A stretch of 64,000 bases of DNA from DASXMT01 sp963781305 (GTDB lineage Bacteria > Actinomycetota > Acidimicrobiia > Acidimicrobiales > RAAP-2). The position numbers and the translations under genes are program-made. The notes under the pieces were generated by a model. That model worked only from the letters and a program-made list of their open reading frames with translations, was not told the DNA's origin and did no database searches. The stretch lies in assembly GCA_963781305.1 (NCBI GenBank), contig CAWAFL010000001.1:186001-250000 (forward strand), in the 5' to 3' direction. Below are positions 57,668-64,000 of this stretch, piece after piece (the stretch's first letter is position 1; every line of letters starts with the position of its first letter).

Positions 57668-58471
57668 TCAGCGACGGGCGCTGAACAGTCGGCGACGTAA
57701 CCCGCGAGGCGGGCCGCCCGACGCGCTCGGGGCGGCCGCGGTCCGCTCGGCCCGGAGGATCTGCTCCTCGATGTCCTCCAGCCGGTCGAGAGGACCGTCG
57801 GCCCCCGTGGCCCAGCCCAGCAAGAGATCGGCCAGCACCGGATTCCGGGGCAGGACCGGGCCGTGCAGGTAGGTTCCCACCACCCGGTTCGACCAGGCAC
57901 CCTCCCAGCGGTTCCCGTCCCCGTTCCCAATGCCGTGCACGACTCGGGCCAGGGGCACGGCCTCAGGGCCGATGGAAGTGACCCCACCGTGGTTCTCGAA
58001 CCCGATCAGCGAGGGCAGCGCCGTCCCGTCGGCACAGATCGGGGCGTCGGTGGTCGGTTCGGCCACCAGCTCCCCGACGGCCCGGAGATCGGTTCCCTTC
58101 CTGGTGGTCACGTCGAGGAGCCCCAGACCGTCATGCGCCATCCCACCAGCGTCGGGGAACGAGCGGCCGAGCAGCTGGAAGCCGGCGCACACGCCGAGCA
58201 CGACGGCGCCGTCGTCCACCGCCCGACCCACTGTCCCGTCGGCGATGAGCGTCCTCGATGCCCGGACCTGAGGGCCGTCCTCGCCCCCACCCAGGCAGTA
58301 GATGTCACCCGAGGGAATGGGTCGGTCCGATGTCGCCTCGACCAGTTCCACGTCGATGCCGCGCCACGCCGCTCTCCGGGCCAGCACCAGCCCGTTGCCG
58401 CCATCGCCGTAGGTGCCGAGGAGGTCGGGGAACACCACCACCACGGTCAGCGGCGAGGCGGGGGCGCTCAA
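57668..58471 (-). CDS. gatD: Lipid II isoglutaminyl synthase, glutaminase subunit GatD
   Basis: From TTG 58471, whose last bases overlap the murT stop, or an inner GTG at 58444, the protein has the class I glutamine amidotransferase pattern of GatD: VVVVFPDLLGTYGDGGNGLV, IYCLGGGEDGPQV, VVLGVCAGFQLLGRSF with the catalytic Cys95, and VVGTYLHGPVLPRNPVLADL with His203. GatD supplies ammonia to MurT for amidation of D-Glu in lipid II. The basic C-terminal tail (RGLRRRLFSARR) is unusual but short. Confidence 0.9.
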   Translation of the reverse strand: MSAPASPLTVVVVFPDLLGTYGDGGNGLVLARRAAWRGIDVELVEATSDRPIPSGDIYCLGGGEDGPQVRASRTLIADGTVGRAVDDGAVVLGVCAGFQLLGRSFPDAGGMAHDGLGLLDVTTRKGTDLRAVGELVAEPTTDAPICADGTALPSLIGFENHGGVTSIGPEAVPLARVVHGIGNGDGNRWEGAWSNRVVGTYLHGPVLPRNPVLADLLLGWATGADGPLDRLEDIEEQILRAERTAAAPSASGGPPRGLRRRLFSARR

Positions 58472-59784
58472 AGCCGGCCCCGCAGCACGGCGAATGCCGT
58501 GTAGTTGCCCACGAACTCCACCTCGCTGCCGTTCGTGCCCTGGATAGCCACGTCCAGGGCGGCGACAGGATCGGGCACCACGGTGTGGGCGACCTCGGCG
58601 TACCGGAGCCGCACGGCGAGGTCCCGACACCGTTCGCCGGTGGCCACCACCGTTCGCCCGCGGAGCCGCTCGAAAGGGACGTCCCACAACCAGCTGGTGT
58701 CCAGGCCGTCGGCGATGCGCGCATTGACCGAGAGGACGGTGGGGAGCGCCGCACCGCCCGACTCGTCGAGCAGGTCGAACAGTGCCGTCCACCCGGCCGG
58801 GTTCTTGGCCAGGAGCAGGCGCACGTCGACGCCACCTCTGACCACGGTGGAGAAACGACCGGCCACTTCCTCGACCGTGGCCATGGCGGCCAGCGCATCG
58901 TCAACCGTGCGCCCCTGACTCCCGTCCCAGCGATCATCCATGCAGGCCAACGCGGTGACCACCATCGCCGCGTTGGCCCGGTTGAACTGCCCGGGCACTC
59001 CCAATGCCACCGCGTGCCGCGAGCCGTCGGCCAGGACGAGCTCGGTGCCCTCCAACCAGGCGCGGCACGTGGGTCTGCGGAACTCACACGTGTCGCACGC
59101 CCAGCCGCCGGACTCGTCGAAGTTGATCCGGCCCCCGCAGGAGGGACAGCCCACCGCGTCCTCGCGCCAGACCTGCCCGGCGCCCACCCAGTGCACATTG
59201 CGTGCCGAGGTGGCGGCCCAGGCCACCATGGGATCGTCGGCGTTGGCCACCACCTGGGTGGGAGCGTCCTCGTCCAGGCCGACGAGGGCCTGGCGCCAGC
59301 GATCGGCCAGGATCCGCACCTCGGCGATACGGTCGAGCTGGTCCCGGGACAGGTTGAGCAGCAGGACCACTGCCGGCCGGGTGTCGTCGATGAGCTGCCC
59401 CAGATAGCTCTCGTCCACCTCGAGCACCGCGGCAGCGGTGGGCTCGGTGCCGATCAGGGCGGCCACGTGCCCCGGTGGCATGTTCGACCCGGTGGTGTTG
59501 GTGGCCACCGACAGGCCTCCGGCGCTCACCGCCGCAACCAGGAGGCGGGTGGTGGTCGTCTTGCCGTTGGTCCCGCTCACCAACGCGACTTGTCGACCCT
59601 GGGCCAGCGTCGACAGCAAGTGGGGATCCATGGCCAGTCCGGCCCGCCCGCCGATCACCGTGCCGCTGCCGCGACCGAACAGCCGGGACAGGCCGTTGAT
59701 GGTCGACGCCGTCCGAATCGCCGTGGCTGCGCGCAGGGTCAGGTCAGCAGCCGGTAGCGACGAGGAGGACTTCGAGATAGTCAC
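58468..59784 (-). CDS. murT: Lipid II isoglutaminyl synthase, Mur-ligase subunit MurT
   Basis: Mur-ligase motifs VALVSGTNGKTTTTRLLVAA (residues 67-85), VLLLNLSRDQLDRI, and VVANADDPMVAW are present, with a zinc ribbon between them (Cys213, Cys216, Cys230, Cys233) and the C-terminal DUF1727 domain (VLSVNARIADGLDTSWLWDV). This is the MurT layout. The start overlaps the stop of the HAD-PlsC gene (59781-59784) and its end overlaps gatD, so the three are one operon. Confidence 0.93.
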   Translation of the reverse strand: MTISKSSSSLPAADLTLRAATAIRTASTINGLSRLFGRGSGTVIGGRAGLAMDPHLLSTLAQGRQVALVSGTNGKTTTTRLLVAAVSAGGLSVATNTTGSNMPPGHVAALIGTEPTAAAVLEVDESYLGQLIDDTRPAVVLLLNLSRDQLDRIAEVRILADRWRQALVGLDEDAPTQVVANADDPMVAWAATSARNVHWVGAGQVWREDAVGCPSCGGRINFDESGGWACDTCEFRRPTCRAWLEGTELVLADGSRHAVALGVPGQFNRANAAMVVTALACMDDRWDGSQGRTVDDALAAMATVEEVAGRFSTVVRGGVDVRLLLAKNPAGWTALFDLLDESGGAALPTVLSVNARIADGLDTSWLWDVPFERLRGRTVVATGERCRDLAVRLRYAEVAHTVVPDPVAALDVAIQGTNGSEVEFVGNYTAFAVLRGRL

Positions 59785-61169
59785 TGCTTGGGTCTGGTCC
59801 GGCTCAATTCGTCCGCCGTAGGCGTGTGCTCCTTGCGGGCCTCATCGGGCAGGAGGTCGACGATGGCAGCCATCACCGTCTGCGTATCGGCCACTGCGTC
59901 CTCGCCGCCCAGCGACACGGGCGTACCGACCCTGACAGTGACCATCGGTGGCCGGAGCACCGTCGTCATGTTCGGGATAGACGACGAGCGAGGCCACACC
60001 TGCTCTGTTCCCCAAAGACCGACCGGCAACACCGCCGCTCCGGTCTCGGCGGCCAGACGGGCCACGCCGGTTTTACCCCGCAGCACCGGATCGAAGAAGG
60101 CCTCACCCCGGGGGATGGTCCCCTGGGGCAGCACCAGGACCACCTCGCCCGCTCGCAGGGCGGCAGCCGCCTCGCGCATCGGGGCCCCGGAGTGCGCGTC
60201 GCGGTTGACGGGGATACCGCCCAGGGCTCGGGCGATCCGCCCGATCACCGGCGCGTCGAACAACTCCTGTTTGCCCATGAAGCGAACGGGGCGGCCGCTC
60301 CGGGCCGCCACGATGGCCAGAGCGGCGACGTCGAAGTAGCTGCGGTGGTTCGAAGCCAGGAGGACTGGTCCGCTGGGGGGCACATGGTCCACGCCGGTGA
60401 TGTCGAAGCGTGCGTACGGGAAGGTCTCGGTCCGGACGAAGGGCCGTATGAGGTGATATGGCTCCAGTCCCAGGATGGACGGGACGCCGGGGGCCCGATC
60501 CCAGTACTCCAACGGCCATCGTCGAGCCACGGCAACCGCCGCCAATCGAGGATCGGCATTCAAGGCGTGAGGGTGCCCGACCATGCTCAGCAATGGCACA
60601 TCGAACAGGCTGTCGGAATAGGCATGGCTCGAGGCCAGATCGATGTCCTGCTCCGAGGCCCACCGCCGCACCGCCGCCCGCTTTCCGGCCCCCCAGACGA
60701 ATCCGCCATCGAGCCGACCGGTGTAGAGCCCGTCGACGATCTGGTACTTGGTGGCCACCACGGCGTCGAACCCCAGGGCAACGGCCAGCGGGTCGATGAG
60801 GTCGATCGGCGTGGTCGTGGCCAGGACCAGGCGACGGCCGGCCCGACGATGCTCGGCCAGGGCCTCGAGCGCGTAGGGCTGGACCAGGTCGATCAACAGT
60901 GCGGTCGCGGCCTTCCCCGCCCGCCGGGTCTCCTCTGCCGACCGGCCCCGCATGATGCGGGCCGCAGCCCGGGCCAGGGCGATGAACGGCACCGTCTCAC
61001 CGAAGCGATCGTAGAAGGCATAGAGCAGGAAGTCGCCGGGCACTCCCCGCCCAGGCGTGAGGACCCCCTCAGCCATCAGCGCCGCTTGCAGCACTGGCCC
61101 GCTGGCGGTGCGTAGGAGGGTCCGGTCGAGGTCGACGAACACCGCCGAGTGTGCCGGGGCCATGGTCAT
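59781..61169 (-). CDS. Bifunctional HAD-IB phosphatase / PlsC acyltransferase, 462 aa
   Basis: Residues 1-235 are a HAD-IB phosphatase: AVFVDLDRTLLRTASG with Asp13 and Asp15, RLVLATTTPIDLIDPLAV, SHAYSDSLFDVPLLSMVG. Residues 250-450 are a PlsC-type acyltransferase: LLASNHRSYFDVAALAIVAA (274-280 motif), VLVLPQGTIPRGEAF with Q replacing E in the usual PEGT, then AVLPVGLWGTEQVWP. Such fusions occur in actinomycetes, for example in mycobacterial plsC genes. The gene opens the murT-gatD operon, so phospholipid acylation and peptidoglycan amidation are co-expressed here. Confidence 0.88.
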   Translation of the reverse strand: MTMAPAHSAVFVDLDRTLLRTASGPVLQAALMAEGVLTPGRGVPGDFLLYAFYDRFGETVPFIALARAAARIMRGRSAEETRRAGKAATALLIDLVQPYALEALAEHRRAGRRLVLATTTPIDLIDPLAVALGFDAVVATKYQIVDGLYTGRLDGGFVWGAGKRAAVRRWASEQDIDLASSHAYSDSLFDVPLLSMVGHPHALNADPRLAAVAVARRWPLEYWDRAPGVPSILGLEPYHLIRPFVRTETFPYARFDITGVDHVPPSGPVLLASNHRSYFDVAALAIVAARSGRPVRFMGKQELFDAPVIGRIARALGGIPVNRDAHSGAPMREAAAALRAGEVVLVLPQGTIPRGEAFFDPVLRGKTGVARLAAETGAAVLPVGLWGTEQVWPRSSSIPNMTTVLRPPMVTVRVGTPVSLGGEDAVADTQTVMAAIVDLLPDEARKEHTPTADELSRTRPKQ

Positions 61170-61323
61170 ACGCTATCGCTGCTGAGGCCGACGGAGACCA
61201 GCGGACCAGAAGCAACGGGGGGGATCCGGAGCCCGATTGTGCGGGGTGGCAGAGCCCACCCGACCAGAGCCGGAGCCCAGCAGACCGGGGACGGACCAAA
61301 GCACGAAATTGACCCCGGACGCG

Positions 61324-61360
61324 GTGAAGGGACCGCCGGGGGGGAGGGCGATCCCTTCAC
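61324..61360. other. Inverted repeat gtgaaggga/tcccttcac
   Basis: Nine-bp perfect arms with a 19-nt G-rich loop. It stands in the 308-bp region between the HAD-PlsC start and the LysR start, which has no gene. It may be a terminator for neither gene and could be an operator; nothing more can be said. Confidence 0.4.
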
Positions 61361-61477
61361 TCTGACACGACAAGGAACGGAGGGGGGTTCCTGATCCCTG
61401 TGGTCTGAGATCCATTGTGCAGGATCTCCCGACATCTGTCAAACAGTTTTTGTAGATATCGCCTATCGTATGGAGTG

Positions 61478-62419
61478 ATGGAAGTACGCCACTTGCAAGC
61501 ACTAGTCGCTATTGACGATCACCGGACGTTCTCCGCCGCCGCCGATCACCTCGGGACGGTGCAGTCGAACATATCCGCTCACGTGGCCCGGCTCGAACAA
61601 GAGCTCGGTGCGCCCCTGGTCGACCGGGCCAACGGGCACCTCACCGAAGAGGGCCGGGTGGTGGTGGCCCGCGCCCGGCGGGTGCTCTCCGAGCTGGAGG
61701 CCCTGGTCTCCGACGTCGCCGCCTGCAAGGACGAGGTGGCGGGCTCGGTTCGCGTGGGCATGATCGGGACCACGGCCCGCTGGCTGGTCCCCCAGGTTAT
61801 GGAGGCGGCCCGGAAACACCATCCCAAGCTACGGCTGGTGGTCATCGAGGGCATCACCACCGGCCTCGAGCCTCAGCTGGCCAATGGCCTGTTGGACCTG
61901 GCCATCTTGAACCTGCCCGTGCCGGGCAAGGACCTGGTGGCCAAGATCCTGTTCGAAGAGGACCTGGTCCTGGTGGTTCCGCAAGACCATCCCCTAGCCC
62001 TTCGGGAGACCCCGGTGCAGCTGGCCGAGCTGGCCGATCTCGAACTGCTCCTCCCCCTGCCGGGCACGGCCATGCGCGACGAGCTCGACGCCGCCACCAA
62101 GCCGGCGGGAATCACGTTGGTCCCATCGGGCGAGATCGACGGCCTGCGCCTCATCGCCTCGTTGACCTTCGAGGGCTATGGACCGTCCATTCTCCCCGCC
62201 ACCGCCATTCCCCGGTTCCTCCGACCCCAGTTCCGGCCGGTGCCGGTGGTCGGATTGCCCCGGCGCCGGGTGGGCGTGGCCCAGCGGAGCCGAGGGCTCC
62301 CCTCCGCCCCCACCCGGGCCCTGCTGGAGTTGCTGGAGGCGGTGGTCTCGGATCCGACCGACCTCCCCGACGGACTCCACCTCATCGACAGGCCGGCGCG
62401 GCCCGGACGGACGAGCTGA
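61478..62419 (+). CDS. LysR-family transcriptional regulator, 313 aa
   Basis: From ATG 61478: MEVRHLQALVAIDDHRTFSA, AADHLGTVQSNISAHVARLE is the LysR HTH. The substrate-binding domain follows (RVGMIGTTARWLVPQVMEAA, LANGLLDLAILNLPVPGKDL, ILFEEDLVLVVPQDHPLALR). The target is unknown. Its promoter region lies within the divergent gap to the HAD-PlsC operon and AT-rich words (caaacagtttttg) just upstream are a possible binding site. Confidence 0.88.
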   Translation: MEVRHLQALVAIDDHRTFSAAADHLGTVQSNISAHVARLEQELGAPLVDRANGHLTEEGRVVVARARRVLSELEALVSDVAACKDEVAGSVRVGMIGTTARWLVPQVMEAARKHHPKLRLVVIEGITTGLEPQLANGLLDLAILNLPVPGKDLVAKILFEEDLVLVVPQDHPLALRETPVQLAELADLELLLPLPGTAMRDELDAATKPAGITLVPSGEIDGLRLIASLTFEGYGPSILPATAIPRFLRPQFRPVPVVGLPRRRVGVAQRSRGLPSAPTRALLELLEAVVSDPTDLPDGLHLIDRPARPGRTS

Positions 62420-62428
62420 CGTCGGGCC

Positions 62429-63706
62429 ATGGACGATCGATGGCGGGTCCGGTGGCGACGCCGCCGGCGACCGGCTCATGGCACGCCCTCAGTCCCCAGC
62501 ACTCGAGGGACGGAACGAGGGCTTAGGGCCACGAGCATCGGGATGGCCGCCGTCACCCTGGCTCTGGTGGCCACCGCTTGTTCGTCGGGAACCGCCGGGA
62601 GCGGCGCTGGGGGACCGACGGCGAGCTCCGCGGCCGATACCCGCTTTGCCCAACCCGGGCCCTACGCGGCGGGGACAGCCCGGGTGGTCCTGGCCAATGG
62701 CGACCCCGTCCAGCTGTGGTACCCGGTGGACAAGCCGACAGTACAGGGCCTGGTTCCCTACACGTACCACCTCCGCGATTGGCTGACCGACGCAGAGGCC
62801 ACGTCGCCCGCCTTGACCGGCATGCCCGACGCGATGCAGACCGACTCGTACCTGAACGCACCCATGGCCACTGACACCGCGCCCAGCGGTGACCCCAACG
62901 GCGCCTTCCCCATCGTGTTGTTCAGCCATGGGTCGGCCTCGTACCCCGAGCAGTCGAGCTTCCTGACCGAGCACCTGGCCCAGTGGGGTTTCGTCGTAGC
63001 CGCCCCGGACCACCGGTCCCGGGATCTGGCCACCGTCCTGGCTGACCCCACCGACCCGTCCGCCGAGGCAGCGGCACCGACCGACAGCGATATCGACGAC
63101 CTCGACAACACGCTGCACTACCTCCACCAACAAGCGGCCAAACCCGGTTCCCCACTCACCGCTCCCCTGGACTTCTCCAAGGTTGGGGTCCTGGGTCACT
63201 CGTCAGGAGGCGGCACCGCCGTGACCATGGCCGACAGTCCGGCCATCCGCACCTACGTGGCCATGGCCCCCGCACCGGGCACGCCTCCGTCCACCCACAA
63301 GCCCGGATTGATCATGTACGGAAGCGCCGATGCGGTCGTTCCGCCCACCGATGTGAACCAGCTCTACAAAGCGCTGCCCACACCCAAGCGGGTGATCGTC
63401 ATCAAGGACGCCGGCCACAACGTCTTCGATGACGTGTGCACTGTCGGCGCCAACGGCAAACGACTGAGCGACTTTCTGAAACACGTCACCACTGCCAACG
63501 AGGGACTACAGGCCTGGGCCACCAACGTGCCCGACGGCTGCTACCCGCCTGACGTCTTCCCCACCACGGCGCGACCGCTCATCGATCAGGCGACCACGGC
63601 GCAGATGCGCTATGGCATGGGCATCGACAGGAACCCGGTCGGTCTGGACAGCGGGCTGGACAACGCCTTCCCGGGAGTCCGCAGCACCTACGCTCAGAAG
63701 CTCTGA
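62429..63706 (+). CDS. Secreted lipoprotein alpha/beta hydrolase (PAF-acetylhydrolase/polyester hydrolase-like), 425 aa
   Basis: The N-terminal Arg-rich lead is followed by a lipobox (TLALVATACSS) near residue 50, so the start may be further in (MAAVTLALV). The hydrolase domain has FPIVLFSHGSASYPEQSSFL, VAAPDHRSRDLATVLAD, LGHSSGGGTAVTMAD with the nucleophile Ser, GSADAVVPPTDVN with Asp, and KDAGHNVFDDVCT with His. It resembles extracellular platelet-activating-factor acetylhydrolase or cutinase-like dienelactone hydrolases acting on polyesters or lipids. It is 10 bp from the LysR gene end. Confidence 0.85.
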   Translation: MDDRWRVRWRRRRRPAHGTPSVPSTRGTERGLRATSIGMAAVTLALVATACSSGTAGSGAGGPTASSAADTRFAQPGPYAAGTARVVLANGDPVQLWYPVDKPTVQGLVPYTYHLRDWLTDAEATSPALTGMPDAMQTDSYLNAPMATDTAPSGDPNGAFPIVLFSHGSASYPEQSSFLTEHLAQWGFVVAAPDHRSRDLATVLADPTDPSAEAAAPTDSDIDDLDNTLHYLHQQAAKPGSPLTAPLDFSKVGVLGHSSGGGTAVTMADSPAIRTYVAMAPAPGTPPSTHKPGLIMYGSADAVVPPTDVNQLYKALPTPKRVIVIKDAGHNVFDDVCTVGANGKRLSDFLKHVTTANEGLQAWATNVPDGCYPPDVFPTTARPLIDQATTAQMRYGMGIDRNPVGLDSGLDNAFPGVRSTYAQKL

Positions 63707-64000
63707 TCGCCCTCGGGAGGTCGGGGTTCACGCCACATCCGCCAGAGGGTGGGCGCCTGGCCCGGTCCGTGGAACTCATCGATGACCTCGAACCCGTACC
63801 GGGCGTACAGCGGGACGTTCCGCTCCTTGGACGACTCGAGGTAGGCGGGCATGCCTTCCCGGTCCACCTGGGCCAGGGTCGAGGCCAGCAGAGCAGAGCC
63901 GATTCCCTGTCCTTGTCGGGCCGGTTCGGTTCCCAGCGTGGCCAGGTACCAGTGCGGCTCCTTGGGATGGAGCGCGTCGACGGCCGCCAGTAGCTGGAGG
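63694..64000 (-). CDS. GNAT-family N-acetyltransferase, C-terminal part
   Basis: The minus frame, open from the window edge to the stop at 63694, gives about 101 residues with HWYLATLGTEPARQGQGIGS (motif A), ALLASTLAQVDREGMPAYLE, NVPLYARYGFEVIDEFHGPG (motif B) and WRMWREPRPP. This is a typical GNAT acetyltransferase end. Its start is outside the window. It overlaps the 3' end of the hydrolase gene by 13 bp. Confidence 0.85.
   Translation of the reverse strand, partial: LQLLAAVDALHPKEPHWYLATLGTEPARQGQGIGSALLASTLAQVDREGMPAYLESSKERNVPLYARYGFEVIDEFHGPGQAPTLWRMWREPRPPEGDQSF

Noticed and set aside
58258..61115. Two long plus-strand frames (58258-59757 and 59826-61115)
   Set aside because: Antisense to murT/gatD and HAD-PlsC, which have complete motifs.

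Overview
The window is 64 kb of high-GC bacterial chromosome, almost certainly from an actinomycete. Indicators are a luciferase-like/F420-type oxidoreductase pair, PPOX/F420-type flavin-binding proteins, a DUF222-HNH nuclease, a DrrA/DrrB-type ABC pair, a DprE2-like reductase, a MurT/GatD pair, many GTG starts and an actinobacterial LexA box. The mix of small catabolic genes, SDRs and lipid genes would fit Acidimicrobiia, but nothing seen fixes the class.

0-24 kb is mostly core or catabolic. An enolase-superfamily gene and a sugar-binding protein stop abruptly near 1.05 kb. Then come a small membrane protein and a [2Fe-2S] ferredoxin, an oxidoreductase group at 1.9-4.8 kb, and a MarR-controlled fused ABC exporter at 5-9.4 kb. 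A 2-oxoacid/hydroxyacid group with RraA-like aldolase, D-hydroxyacid dehydrogenase, cupin, ureidoglycolate lyase-like protein and SDR fills 9.7-14.2 kb. An HNH nuclease, AIM24 protein, Clp_N/zinc-finger protein, second luciferase-like enzyme, DrrAB-type exporter and DprE2-like reductase follow. Many intergenic gaps here carry short tandem repeats, each with its own unit.

24-35 kb is a patchwork of single genes: MgtC, an SOS-box gene, alpha/beta hydrolase, CDF transporter, MarR with a divergent dehydrogenase, GH17-like protein, SnoaL-type proteins, a UspA-like protein and an O-methyltransferase.

35-48 kb is a mobile island ending at a tRNA-Val(CAC). It holds two IS3-family elements, a duplicated secreted-protein locus (one copy full of single-base insertions), a decayed IS481-like transposase, a frame-broken SRAP gene, two tyrosine-recombinase remnants and a dense set of stem-loops. 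Related stem-loops also occur at 25.4-25.9 kb.

48-64 kb returns to core-like coding: an amidase, a membrane protein, then a TetR gene divergent from a four-gene overlapping operon (acyl-CoA reductase-HAD fusion, alcohol dehydrogenase, LarA-like DUF2088 protein, PlsC acyltransferase). Facing it is a HAD-PlsC/MurT/GatD operon. Both look concerned with the cell envelope: the first with long-chain alcohol or lipid synthesis, the second with a phospholipid acyltransferase fused to a phosphatase plus peptidoglycan amidation. A LysR gene, a secreted hydrolase and a partial GNAT gene close the window. The TetR operon is the best candidate for an uncharacterised pathway. The stem-loop/cassette island is the best candidate for an undescribed mobile structure.
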